DNA of 6,117 nucleotides from Ignavibacteriales bacterium (GTDB taxonomy: Bacteria; Bacteroidota; Ignavibacteria; Ignavibacteriales; Ignavibacteriaceae), in contig DAIEML010000146.1 in assembly GCA_027349615.1 (NCBI GenBank), positions 1 through 6,117 on the forward strand, written 5' to 3'. The position numbers and the translations under genes are program-made. The notes beneath the pieces were generated by a model. That model was not told the DNA's origin, ran no database searches, and saw only the letters and a program-made list of their open reading frames with translations. Positions 1 to 6,117 of this stretch are shown one piece after another (the first letter of the stretch is position 1; each line of letters starts with the position of its first letter).

Positions 1-143
1 TTGGATTTCGATCCGTAAGGAACCCGCGCCGTATCGCCGAAGTAAACAATATCTTCTTTCGGCAAGTTTGATGAAATTCTTTTTACAACTGTTAGCCCGC
101 CTATTCCCGAATCGAAAACGCCGATCGGTTTTTCTTTTTCCAT
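1..143 (-). CDS. murI: Glutamate racemase, N-terminal part (cut by window edge)
   Basis: This is the first 47 codons of glutamate racemase, the cytoplasmic cofactor-independent enzyme that converts L-glutamate to D-glutamate for peptidoglycan precursors. The protein begins [20 protein letters not shown]. The DSGIGG stretch (residues 11-16) carries the first-lobe catalytic region of the Asp/Glu racemase family. A second signature, [14 protein letters not shown] (residues 34-47), is the highly conserved MurI substrate-binding loop. Both catalytic cysteines of the family lie further on and are not visible here. The start is the ATG at 141-143. An AAGGA at 159-163, overlapping the glnD stop codon, could be a ribosome site, but the 15-nt spacing is long. 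The gene begins only 18 bp after glnD on the same strand, so co-transcription is likely. The identification is firm despite the short length, because both motifs are near consensus and correctly spaced. Confidence 0.93.
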   Translation of the reverse strand, partial: MEKEKPIGVFDSGIGGLTVVKRISSNLPKEDIVYFGDTARVPYGSKS

Positions 144-161
144 GAAGTTCAATTTAATTCC

Positions 162-2732
162 TTAAAGCATTTGAGTGATAGCTTCTAACAATTCGGTTTT
201 TATAAATTCATAATTATCAGCAGAAATTTTTTTTCCGTTGTTAGTTAATACATAAAAAGAGTCAACAATGTCATCGCCTTTGGTAGAAATTTTTGCAAAG
301 TAAATTGATAATCCAAGCTGATGCATTTTTGACGTTACTTGATAAAGAAAACCAAGCCGGTCCGGTGAAAAAATATCAATTATGGTGTAACGTTTATGTT
401 TTTCAAAAGCAATCTTAACTTTGCCGGCCCTCTTAAAAAATTTACTTTCAATTCTCCACCACTTTGATTTCATCTGAGCAAATTCTTGATTAAGCTGGAG
501 GATTCCCGAAATAACATCATTTAGGTTTTGATTAATTTTTGGATATCTGTCCGGATCAATTTTTGTGTGAGTTCTAAAATCAGTTATGTTAAAAGTGTCA
601 ATTACAATTCCATCTTTTCTCGTAAATATTTTTGCATCGTGAATGTTTGCATCGTTTATAGCAAAAACTCCGCAAAGCTTAGAAAGCAGCGAAGGTGAAT
701 CTTTAGTAATGATGGTAATGTTTGTGAAGTCATCAAACTCTTTAAACAATACCGAAAGATTTGTACCTTTTTGAATTTCTTCAACATGGTTTGCAATTTC
801 TTCATCCGTAAATTGATGCTGGTAACCAATATCGTTGATCGAATCAATATGTTCTTGAACGTGCGATTCAGAAATTAAATTTGAGTACTTACTAATTTCT
901 TTTGGTTCAATATAAATGCTGGAAATAAGCAGCTCTTCGCCAGACATTTGTTCTTCAATCATCGCTTTGGTTTTTTTATAAAGCTCCGCAAGCAAATCAC
1001 TTTTCCATGAAGTCCAAACTGCCGGATTAACAGCAGAAAGATCGGCGTAAGTAACAATGTAAAGCAAATCCAATTCTGAAGTATTGCTGAACCGTGAAGA
1101 AAAATTATTTAGCGTTTCAGGGTCATTTAAATTTCTTCTGAAAGCAACTTGTTCCATCACCAAATGATTGCGAACCAAAAAAGAAACTGGTTCAATTTCT
1201 TCTTCGCTGTATCCAAGCCTGTGCATTATTGATGAGGCCATTTCTGCGCCGATGATTTCATGTCCAGAAATATTGATCGGCTTTGCAATGTCGTGGAATA
1301 ACAATCCAAGGTGAAGAATTTCTTTGTCTTTCAAATTGTTATAAATTTTTCCAAGCGGCGATAAATCTTTTTCCAGCTTTTCTAAATTCTGAATTGTCAT
1401 AATAGTGTGTTCATCGGCGGTGTAGCAATGGTAAACGCCATGCTGCAAAAATCCAATTAATTCTTTGAACTCGGGCATAAAAGCTTTTAATACGCCAAGT
1501 TCATTCATTGCAGAAAGTGTATTGCCAACATTTTTAGGAAGGCGAAGAATTTCTCTAAAAAAAACTGAAGAAACGGAATCAGTTCTATTTCCATTTTCAT
1601 AATCTTCTGCAATTTCAATTATTATTGACCGAAGATTTTCATCGAAATGAGCGTTGTAAAGTCCGCGGTAATAAAAAGCTCTTAAAACATCAGAAAGTGT
1701 TAGTCTGGATTTTGAATTCAAAGAAATTGTTTTTCCTTTGAGAACGAAATCTTCATCTAAATCAATTCCGAGTGAATCGGGCAGCGGATTTGAAATTTCT
1801 TCGCGAAATTTTTTAATCATTGATTTGGAAAATCGATTGATAACATTTGCAGCATTAAAATATTCATGCATAAAACTGGAAAGAGAATCTTTCTGATGAA
1901 TAAGCATTGAAGAAATTTTTTTCTGTGCGTTAAATTCGAACCGATCATTTTTTTGCTGAGAGGTAAGATGAAGCATGTTGCGTACAGCGATGACAAGTTT
2001 ATAACTTTTTAATAAACGCTGACATTCATTTTCAGTAGTGTATTTATTTTCCCTCAATAAATTGATGAAAGCTTCAGCCTGAGTAATTTCGCTTTGCTTG
2101 TTCAGCAAAGTTCCATTCATCAAAATATATATCCATTCAATTGCTTGAAAATCTCTAAGTCCGCCGGCAGAAGATTTAACATTTGGTTCTAAAACTTTTG
2201 GAGACTCACCAAATTTTTCATAGCGGGCATTTATGTCATCAACAAGTTCCTGCAGCAATTTTGCTTTTACTTCCGGAGTGATATAAGAAAAAAGTTCTTC
2301 ATTCCATTTTGAGTAAAGTACTTCATTGCCGAGAAGGAAACGTGTTTCGAAAAATTGAGTAAAAGTGTGGAGATCTGTTTCTAAATATTTTTTAATATCG
2401 GTAAATTCTCTTACGGTATGAGAAGCTTCTAACCCATTATCCCAAAAAACTTTTACCAAACCAGAAATTTTTTCTCGATCATTATCAACTGATTTGGTAA
2501 TAAACATTAAATCAATATCGGAAAACGGAGAAAGTTCTCTCCGGCTAAAGCTTCCTGCCGATGCAACTACAAAATCAAACTTTTCATCTTGTGAAAGCTT
2601 TCGGATATATTCTTCCACAAGAAGACTAAAAGAAACACTAAACTTAAAAGAATCCTTTTGACGTAAATTATCCTGAAAAAGCTTTTCGCGCTTCCTTACA
2701 AATTCTTTCTTTATGTTTGCTGCAAAAACCAT
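162..2732 (-). CDS. glnD: Protein-PII uridylyltransferase / uridylyl-removing enzyme (GlnD)
   Basis: This 856-residue cytoplasmic enzyme has the full GlnD architecture; E. coli GlnD is about 890 residues. The family senses glutamine and adds or removes UMP on PII proteins to control nitrogen assimilation. The nucleotidyltransferase domain carries GSFSRRELSPFSDIDL at residues 60-75, with D72 and D74 as the metal-binding carboxylates, and the GGLRD motif at 190-194. The HD domain shows DEHTIMTI (440-447), LFHD (478-481, with H480 and D481), H491, NHLVMEQ (522-528) and the TYADLSAVNP stretch (561-570) typical of GlnD. Two C-terminal ACT domains, the likely glutamine sensors, begin near 670 and 781, each with a D-x-P/D-R-L-type turn (DSPSLLSKL, SPDRLGFL). 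The usual glycine-rich loop after the HD motif is replaced by AKPINISGHE. The gene starts 12 bp after queF without an obvious Shine-Dalgarno site. No PII gene is in the window, so the target is inferred from family. Confidence 0.93.
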   Translation of the reverse strand: MVFAANIKKEFVRKREKLFQDNLRQKDSFKFSVSFSLLVEEYIRKLSQDEKFDFVVASAGSFSRRELSPFSDIDLMFITKSVDNDREKISGLVKVFWDNGLEASHTVREFTDIKKYLETDLHTFTQFFETRFLLGNEVLYSKWNEELFSYITPEVKAKLLQELVDDINARYEKFGESPKVLEPNVKSSAGGLRDFQAIEWIYILMNGTLLNKQSEITQAEAFINLLRENKYTTENECQRLLKSYKLVIAVRNMLHLTSQQKNDRFEFNAQKKISSMLIHQKDSLSSFMHEYFNAANVINRFSKSMIKKFREEISNPLPDSLGIDLDEDFVLKGKTISLNSKSRLTLSDVLRAFYYRGLYNAHFDENLRSIIIEIAEDYENGNRTDSVSSVFFREILRLPKNVGNTLSAMNELGVLKAFMPEFKELIGFLQHGVYHCYTADEHTIMTIQNLEKLEKDLSPLGKIYNNLKDKEILHLGLLFHDIAKPINISGHEIIGAEMASSIMHRLGYSEEEIEPVSFLVRNHLVMEQVAFRRNLNDPETLNNFSSRFSNTSELDLLYIVTYADLSAVNPAVWTSWKSDLLAELYKKTKAMIEEQMSGEELLISSIYIEPKEISKYSNLISESHVQEHIDSINDIGYQHQFTDEEIANHVEEIQKGTNLSVLFKEFDDFTNITIITKDSPSLLSKLCGVFAINDANIHDAKIFTRKDGIVIDTFNITDFRTHTKIDPDRYPKINQNLNDVISGILQLNQEFAQMKSKWWRIESKFFKRAGKVKIAFEKHKRYTIIDIFSPDRLGFLYQVTSKMHQLGLSIYFAKISTKGDDIVDSFYVLTNNGKKISADNYEFIKTELLEAITQML

Positions 2733-2744
2733 TTGATCAAAAAA

Positions 2745-3116
2745 TCATTTTAATTTTTTAAATCCATTTTTGACGAACTCAACTTTTACTATCGATGAAA
2801 TACCGCCGCGAACATTGAATTGAGCGGTTAACTGCATAAATCTGGGCATACAAGCTTTTACTAAATCATCAAGAATTTTATTTGTAACACTTTCAAAATA
2901 AATTCCATCATTTCTAAAAGAGTTTAGATATATTTTTAGCGATTTAAGTTCTATGCAAAGTTTATCTGGTATGTATTCAATCACCAACGTTGCAAAATCC
3001 GGCTGACCGGTTTTGGGGCAAACAGAAGTAAATTCCGGTGCCGTGTGAATTACAGAATAATCTCTTTCTGGATAAGCGTTGTTGAACACTTCCAATAATT
3101 TTAATTTGTCACTCAA
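2745..3116 (-). CDS. queF: NADPH-dependent 7-cyano-7-deazaguanine (preQ0) reductase
   Basis: QueF reduces the nitrile of preQ0 to the aminomethyl group of preQ1 using NADPH, in queuosine tRNA modification. At 123 residues this is the short, single-domain (YkvM-like, tunnelling-fold) type rather than the long two-domain E. coli type. The catalytic block is FTSVCPKTGQPDFA at residues 29-42: C33 should form the thioimide with preQ0 and D40 is the proton donor. The NADPH-binding QueF signature ELKSLKIYL follows at 56-64, then FRNDGIYFES at 67-76 with substrate-binding E75. The residue before that Glu is Phe, where the Bacillus enzyme has His. The first codon is TTG (3114-3116). An in-frame stop lies shortly upstream, no ATG lies between, and the next internal Met is residue 90, well past the active site. 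The gene lies 60 bp after queC, its pathway predecessor, and 12 bp before glnD. Confidence 0.94.
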   Translation of the reverse strand: MSDKLKLLEVFNNAYPERDYSVIHTAPEFTSVCPKTGQPDFATLVIEYIPDKLCIELKSLKIYLNSFRNDGIYFESVTNKILDDLVKACMPRFMQLTAQFNVRGGISSIVKVEFVKNGFKKLK

Positions 3117-3121
3117 GATAA

Positions 3122-3125
3122 CCTC
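3122..3125 (-). promoter_or_regulatory. Shine-Dalgarno site supporting the TTG start of queF
   Basis: On the minus strand a GAGG sits 5 nt before the TTG at 3114-3116, which is ideal spacing. The upstream frame closes with TAA at 3135-3137, and only ATT, GAG, GTT and ATC codons lie between that stop and the TTG. The TTG is therefore the best start for queF. Such a clear ribosome site stands out in this window, where glnD and queC have none that is convincing. Confidence 0.6.
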
Positions 3126-3176
3126 AATTTAATTTAGAATGTAAAACTGAAATAATATTTTTTATTATTAACAAAA

Positions 3177-3869
3177 TCAAACATAAACCGGTCGTGTTTT
3201 ATATTTTATCGGGTCATCAACGCCCGCTTGTTGAAACCCTCGCAATCGCAGTGCACAGCTATCACAAACTCCGCAGGCTTCATCCTCGTTTTGATAGCAT
3301 GACCAAGTTAGCTCGAGCGGCGCATTCAACTCAATTCCTTTTTTTACTATTTCTGCTTTGGAAAGGTTTATAATCGGAGTTTCAATTTTGATTTTAGTTG
3401 AAGGCTTGGTTCCCGCATCGATTGCTTTTTCAAATGCTTGGTAAAATTCCGGACGACAATCTGGGTAGCCAGAAGAATCCTCATAAACTGCGCCGATAAA
3501 AATTGCTTTTGCTTCCAAAACTTCTGCCCAGCTTGCACAAGCCGAAAGAATATTGGCGTTTCTAAACGGAACGTAAGAAGTTGGAATTTCTTTATTCGAC
3601 AAGTCAGCTAAACTTACTTCAATATTTTTATCGGTTAAAGATGAACCACCGATTTTCGAAAGATGAGTCAGATCAATTACAAGTCGTTTCTTAACGCCGT
3701 AAAAATCTGCGATATCATTAAATGATTTCAACTCACGTTTTTCCGTAAGCTGTCCGTAATTTATGTGGGCAAAAGCTAATTCAAAATTTTGATTTGCAAT
3801 TGACGCGGTAACACAGCTATCCATTCCTCCGCTAACAGCTACAACCGCTATTTCTCGTTGTTTGATCAT
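3177..3869 (-). CDS. queC: 7-cyano-7-deazaguanine synthase (preQ0 synthase)
   Basis: QueC is the cytoplasmic ATP-dependent ligase that converts 7-carboxy-7-deazaguanine plus ammonia to preQ0, the substrate of QueF. The 230-residue protein opens with the PP-loop ATP-binding motif SGGMDS at residues 13-18. It continues with VPFRNANIL (100-108), IGAVYEDSSGYPDCRPEF (125-142) and TPIINLSKAEIV (164-175), all QueC family signatures. A C-terminal zinc site is formed by C191, C199, C202 and C205 in the pattern SCY...CGVCDSC, followed by RLRGF. Length is normal for the family and no key residue is missing. The start is the ATG at 3867-3869, with no strong ribosome site. Its position directly before queF supports joint transcription of the last two preQ1 steps. 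The earlier genes queD and queE are not in the window. I see no preQ1 riboswitch in the leader. Confidence 0.96.
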   Translation of the reverse strand: MIKQREIAVVAVSGGMDSCVTASIANQNFELAFAHINYGQLTEKRELKSFNDIADFYGVKKRLVIDLTHLSKIGGSSLTDKNIEVSLADLSNKEIPTSYVPFRNANILSACASWAEVLEAKAIFIGAVYEDSSGYPDCRPEFYQAFEKAIDAGTKPSTKIKIETPIINLSKAEIVKKGIELNAPLELTWSCYQNEDEACGVCDSCALRLRGFQQAGVDDPIKYKTRPVYV

Positions 3870-3892
3870 TGTCAGTTACTCATTTCAAAAAT

Positions 3893-3939
3893 GTAAAAAT
3901 AATAAAATCATCAAACACATTGAAGTGATTAAGCGATGA
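3893..3939 (-). terminator. Weak candidate terminator between the histidine kinase and queC
   Basis: Read on the minus strand, TCATC pairs with GATGA (3935-3939 with 3908-3912). An inner CAC/GTG stem (3925-3927 with 3916-3918) closes a 6-nt loop. The structure is followed by a T-rich run, TTTTATTATTTTT. The stem has a 4-nt bulge and few G-C pairs, so it is weak. It lies just after the kinase stop and 38 bp before queC, where a break between transcription units would be plausible. It could equally be chance in AT-rich DNA. Confidence 0.22.
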
Positions 3940-3960
3940 ATATGAAATAAAGTACAGAAA

Positions 3961-5712
3961 CTAATGAAGCGGAAGAGTAAAAGAAAAAGTGCTGCCCCTG
4001 CCAAGTTCGCTTGCAACCCAAATTTTCCCGTTAAGTTTATCTAAAATATCTTTACAAAGTACTAGGCCAATACCCGAGCCAATTTCATCGGCAGTGCCTG
4101 GAGTCGAATATTTTATATCTAGCCGGAAGAGATTTGGAACTACTTCTGGCGGAATTCCAACGCCGGAATCGATAACAGAAACTTCCAAACTGCTGTTAAT
4201 AATTTTAGAACTTAATTTTATATTTCCACCGGGTTTTGAAAACTTAATAGCATTAGATATTAAATTCCTCAGTAAAAGTTTTATCATTGAGGAATCACCC
4301 AGTGCTATATATTGAGGATTTATTTCGTTGATTAATCCAATTCGCTTCTTTTGAGCGTTATGTTTTAAAAGATCGAAAGTCTTTTCAACTTCATCAAAAA
4401 TATTTATGCTTTTAATTTCTGCTTTGAATGAATCCATATTTAATCTTGACCATTGAAGCAAATCTTCGAGCAGCTGGTAAACAACTTTAATAGTTTGGTT
4501 TAGCTGTACAACAAATTCTAATTTCTCTTCATCACTTAACTCATTGAAATCTTCTTGAAGAATATCTATAAAACCCATAATACCGCTGAAAGGGCCGCGC
4601 AAATCGTGGGAAAGAATAGAGAAGAATCTGTTTTTAATTTCATTTAATTCTCGGAGATGTTTTTCAGAAGCTTTTAAAGCTTCTTCACTTTTTTTCCTAT
4701 CAGTTATGTCACGGAAGATAAATATTTTGCCAATATAGTTTCCTCTAAAATTTTTAATGGGTGATAATTTTATTTCATACCAATATTGATCAATGCTAAC
4801 ATTAGAATTAGATACTTGTGTTTTTTCAAAATCATCTAATTTTAACTGAGGTAAAAATTGATTTAAAATTTCCTCAATATTTTCTCCTTCTTTAAACCTT
4901 CTGCTAAAAATATTTTCAGCAGCTTTATTCATTTGAATAAAATTATTTTTAGTATTAGTAACAATTATTCCTTCTGAAATATTTGAGAATATAAATTCTT
5001 GAGCAATTGGAGTAATAGCGAAGAGGCGCAATCTGATGTAACCAAAGACTATTAAAACTGCCGAAATTGTAAAAGCAAAAGTACCGAAATCAAGGCCTTT
5101 AGTCGGGCTTAAACCCAACACGTATAAAACATCTCCAATCCAAGGAATACAAACGGCAACAATTAAAATAAAACTATGGTATCTATAAATTTTAGGAAAG
5201 CCCAATGCCTCTTTAATTAAAATGATAGTTCCCAGGAACAATAAACAATATGAATAGACAACATTTACAAAAAATAAAATTCCGTGTTTATAAATTGCAA
5301 TAATTCCAAACGGGCTGTTAGTTAAATAAACTTCTGGCCAGATGAGATGATGATACTCATTTGTCCAAGTAAAAATCAATATGAGGACTGGAACAATCCA
5401 AAATAAGAAGTAAGTTTTTTGTTTTTTTATTTTATGTTTTTGTGAAAAGTTTGCAGCGAAAAAGTACCAAAAGTTCGCAACAGTTGCGGCACCGAAGTAA
5501 GAAATTTTCGAAAATAAAATTTTTATGCTTAAAACGGATGAAGATAATTCAAAGATGGCTGAGAAATCCCAAATAGTGCAGCCGAGAAGAAAGAGCGCAA
5601 AATAAATTACTCCTTCTGTCTTTCGTAATTTCCAAGTAATGAAAAATAGTAACGCTGCAAAAATTGTATTTGCCGCCAATGCAAATACGTACCAATTAAA
5701 TTGCCAATACAT
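3961..5712 (-). CDS. Membrane-bound sensor histidine kinase (7TM sensor - PAS - HisKA - HATPase)
   Basis: This 583-residue protein is an inner-membrane two-component sensor kinase. Seven hydrophobic segments fill the N-terminus (roughly residues 8-28, 35-57, 67-90, 101-117, 143-167, 180-200 and 208-229), resembling the histidine-kinase N-terminal 7TM sensor domain. A PAS domain follows (about 236-340), ending in the usual FRDITDRKKSEEAL linker and a short coiled coil. The H-box is FFSILSHDLRGPF, with phospho-acceptor H369. The ATPase domain shows the N-box NLISNAIKF (483-491), G1 DSGVGI (515-520) and G2 GSGIGL (545-550). The F-box style LFRLDIKYSTPGT is common in Bacteroidota kinases. There is no receiver domain. 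The start is the ATG at 5710-5712, and the protein enters the membrane within ten residues. No response regulator is adjacent in the window, so it appears orphan here. The stimulus cannot be predicted: 7TM and PAS domains bind varied ligands. The 91-bp gap to queC argues against tight coupling with queuosine genes. Confidence 0.94.
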   Translation of the reverse strand: MYWQFNWYVFALAANTIFAALLFFITWKLRKTEGVIYFALFLLGCTIWDFSAIFELSSSVLSIKILFSKISYFGAATVANFWYFFAANFSQKHKIKKQKTYFLFWIVPVLILIFTWTNEYHHLIWPEVYLTNSPFGIIAIYKHGILFFVNVVYSYCLLFLGTIILIKEALGFPKIYRYHSFILIVAVCIPWIGDVLYVLGLSPTKGLDFGTFAFTISAVLIVFGYIRLRLFAITPIAQEFIFSNISEGIIVTNTKNNFIQMNKAAENIFSRRFKEGENIEEILNQFLPQLKLDDFEKTQVSNSNVSIDQYWYEIKLSPIKNFRGNYIGKIFIFRDITDRKKSEEALKASEKHLRELNEIKNRFFSILSHDLRGPFSGIMGFIDILQEDFNELSDEEKLEFVVQLNQTIKVVYQLLEDLLQWSRLNMDSFKAEIKSINIFDEVEKTFDLLKHNAQKKRIGLINEINPQYIALGDSSMIKLLLRNLISNAIKFSKPGGNIKLSSKIINSSLEVSVIDSGVGIPPEVVPNLFRLDIKYSTPGTADEIGSGIGLVLCKDILDKLNGKIWVASELGRGSTFSFTLPLH

Positions 5713-5843
5713 ATTTTAATTTCTCAATAAAACTCTATGAAAGCCAATTCATATAATTATTTTTAGCATATAGAATGAAATATTCAAACAAAATATCTTT
5801 AACAAAATTTCTAAATATTTTTATTAATTCAAACGAGAAAAAT
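5713..5843. other. AT-rich intergenic spacer ahead of the histidine kinase
   Basis: These 131 bp separate the transporter stop from the kinase start and should hold the kinase promoter if it is transcribed alone. I looked on the minus strand for the Bacteroidota promoter form (TAnnTTTG with an upstream TTG) and for sigma-70 boxes, and found no convincing match. The only structure noted is the inverted repeat at 5736-5753. No small open frame with a credible start is present. Confidence 0.5.
5736..5753. repeat. Short inverted repeat 23 bp upstream of the kinase start
   Basis: TATGAA at 5736-5741 and TTCATA at 5748-5753 are perfect inverted copies separated by six bases (AGCCAA). The 6-6-6 arrangement just ahead of the kinase start codon could be a dimeric regulator site or a small hairpin in the mRNA leader. 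The arms are AT-rich and short, so chance is a real alternative. Confidence 0.3.
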
Positions 5844-6086
5844 TTATTTAATTTTCCCCTTTTCTTTTGTCAATAAAAATATTAAACCTATTAACAAACT
5901 GACTGCCGAAGAAAAATAAAATGGAACTGATGAACCAAATAGATCCCAAAAAATTCCGGTAACAAAAGAGCCGAGCATCATGGCAAAACTTGAGAACATT
6001 GTTAAAAGTCCGATTGCAGTTGCGCGATTTTGATCTGGGTAATAGGTAATTGCCCGGGCAATTGCTGCATGGCAACTCTGTGGTGA
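5844..6086 (-). CDS. Major facilitator superfamily transporter, C-terminal fragment
   Basis: The minus-strand frame ending in TAA at 5844-5846 encodes 80 residues that read as the last membrane helices of an MFS permease. It contains YYPDQNRATAIGLL (residues 15-28), matching the common loop form P-x-x-x-R-x-x-A-x-G that precedes TM11. Helices of about 27-50 (MFSSFAMMLGSFVTGIFWDL) and 54-73 (VPFYFSSAVSLLIGLIFLL) follow, then a short basic tail, TKEKGKIK. These proteins export or import small solutes across the inner membrane; the substrate cannot be told from this piece. No start codon is visible. The frame is closed upstream by TGA at 6087-6089, within the last 31 bases of the window, where base composition also changes. 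The gene is therefore either cut by a sequence artefact at a contig end, frameshifted, or decayed. A +2-shifted frame over the same stretch is open but encodes an implausible Cys- and Asn-rich protein. Confidence 0.7.
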   Translation of the reverse strand, partial: SPQSCHAAIARAITYYPDQNRATAIGLLTMFSSFAMMLGSFVTGIFWDLFGSSVPFYFSSAVSLLIGLIFLLTKEKGKIK

Positions 6087-6117
6087 TCAAACAGTGTGAC
6101 TTCCCTAGAGGTAGGTC

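Noticed and set aside
656..847. 63-codon minus-strand open frame
   Set aside because: It is an out-of-frame shadow inside glnD, with a low-complexity Leu/Lys-rich product.
3117..3176. Possible promoter or terminator between queC and queF
   Set aside because: The 60 bp are very AT-rich and contain AATAATATTTTTTATTATT, which can self-pair only through A-T pairs. No promoter boxes or G-C stem are seen.
3870..3960. Possible preQ1 riboswitch ahead of queC
   Set aside because: The leader is almost entirely A/T with no compact G-C stem, C-rich loop or A-rich pseudoknot tail of the preQ1 aptamer classes.
3989..4315. 108-codon open frame on the plus strand
   Set aside because: It lies antisense inside the ATPase domain of the histidine kinase and its translation mirrors that gene's codons. 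It has no independent domain or ribosome site.
5848..6090. 80-residue minus-strand open frame with a TTG start, rich in Cys, Asn and Phe
   Set aside because: It overlaps the MFS fragment in a shifted frame. Its product has no family resemblance, whereas the neighbouring frame reads clearly as transporter helices.
1..6117. A defence system, mobile element, CRISPR array or other undescribed system
   Set aside because: Apart from short spacers, the whole window is accounted for by recognisable housekeeping and signalling genes on one strand. I found no terminal repeats, repeat-spacer pattern, integrase or unexplained conserved block.

Overview
The window looks like ordinary chromosome from an AT-rich member of the Bacteroidota/Chlorobi group, possibly an Ignavibacteria-type lineage. 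That placement is inferred from the low GC, the scarcity of strong Shine-Dalgarno sites, and the style of the histidine kinase C-terminus; no marker gene in the window settles it. All six recognisable genes lie on the minus strand, so transcription runs from high to low coordinates. I see no RNA gene, mobile element, CRISPR array or clear sign of a new system.

In transcription order the layout is as follows. The tail of a major facilitator superfamily (MFS) transporter lies at 5844-6086, and its frame is lost close to the window edge. A 131-bp AT-rich spacer follows, then a membrane-bound sensor histidine kinase (7TM sensor, PAS, HisKA, HATPase). After a 91-bp spacer comes queC, then 60 bp, then queF. 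Next is a full-length glnD 12 bp later, and finally the start of murI 18 bp after glnD. The murI gene runs off the left edge after 47 codons.

QueC makes preQ0 (7-cyano-7-deazaguanine) and QueF reduces it to preQ1, so the two give consecutive steps of the queuosine tRNA-modification pathway. GlnD is the glutamine-sensing uridylyltransferase that normally modifies PII signal proteins, and MurI makes D-glutamate for peptidoglycan. The short gaps from queC through murI suggest one transcription unit that mixes tRNA modification, nitrogen sensing and wall-precursor synthesis. The histidine kinase and the transporter may belong to separate units. No response regulator, PII gene or other queuosine gene (queD, queE, tgt, queA) is present here.

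The points most worth a second look are the broken MFS frame in the GC-richer last ~50 bases (probably a contig-end artefact), the divergent HD region of GlnD, the TTG start of queF, and a small inverted repeat ahead of the kinase.
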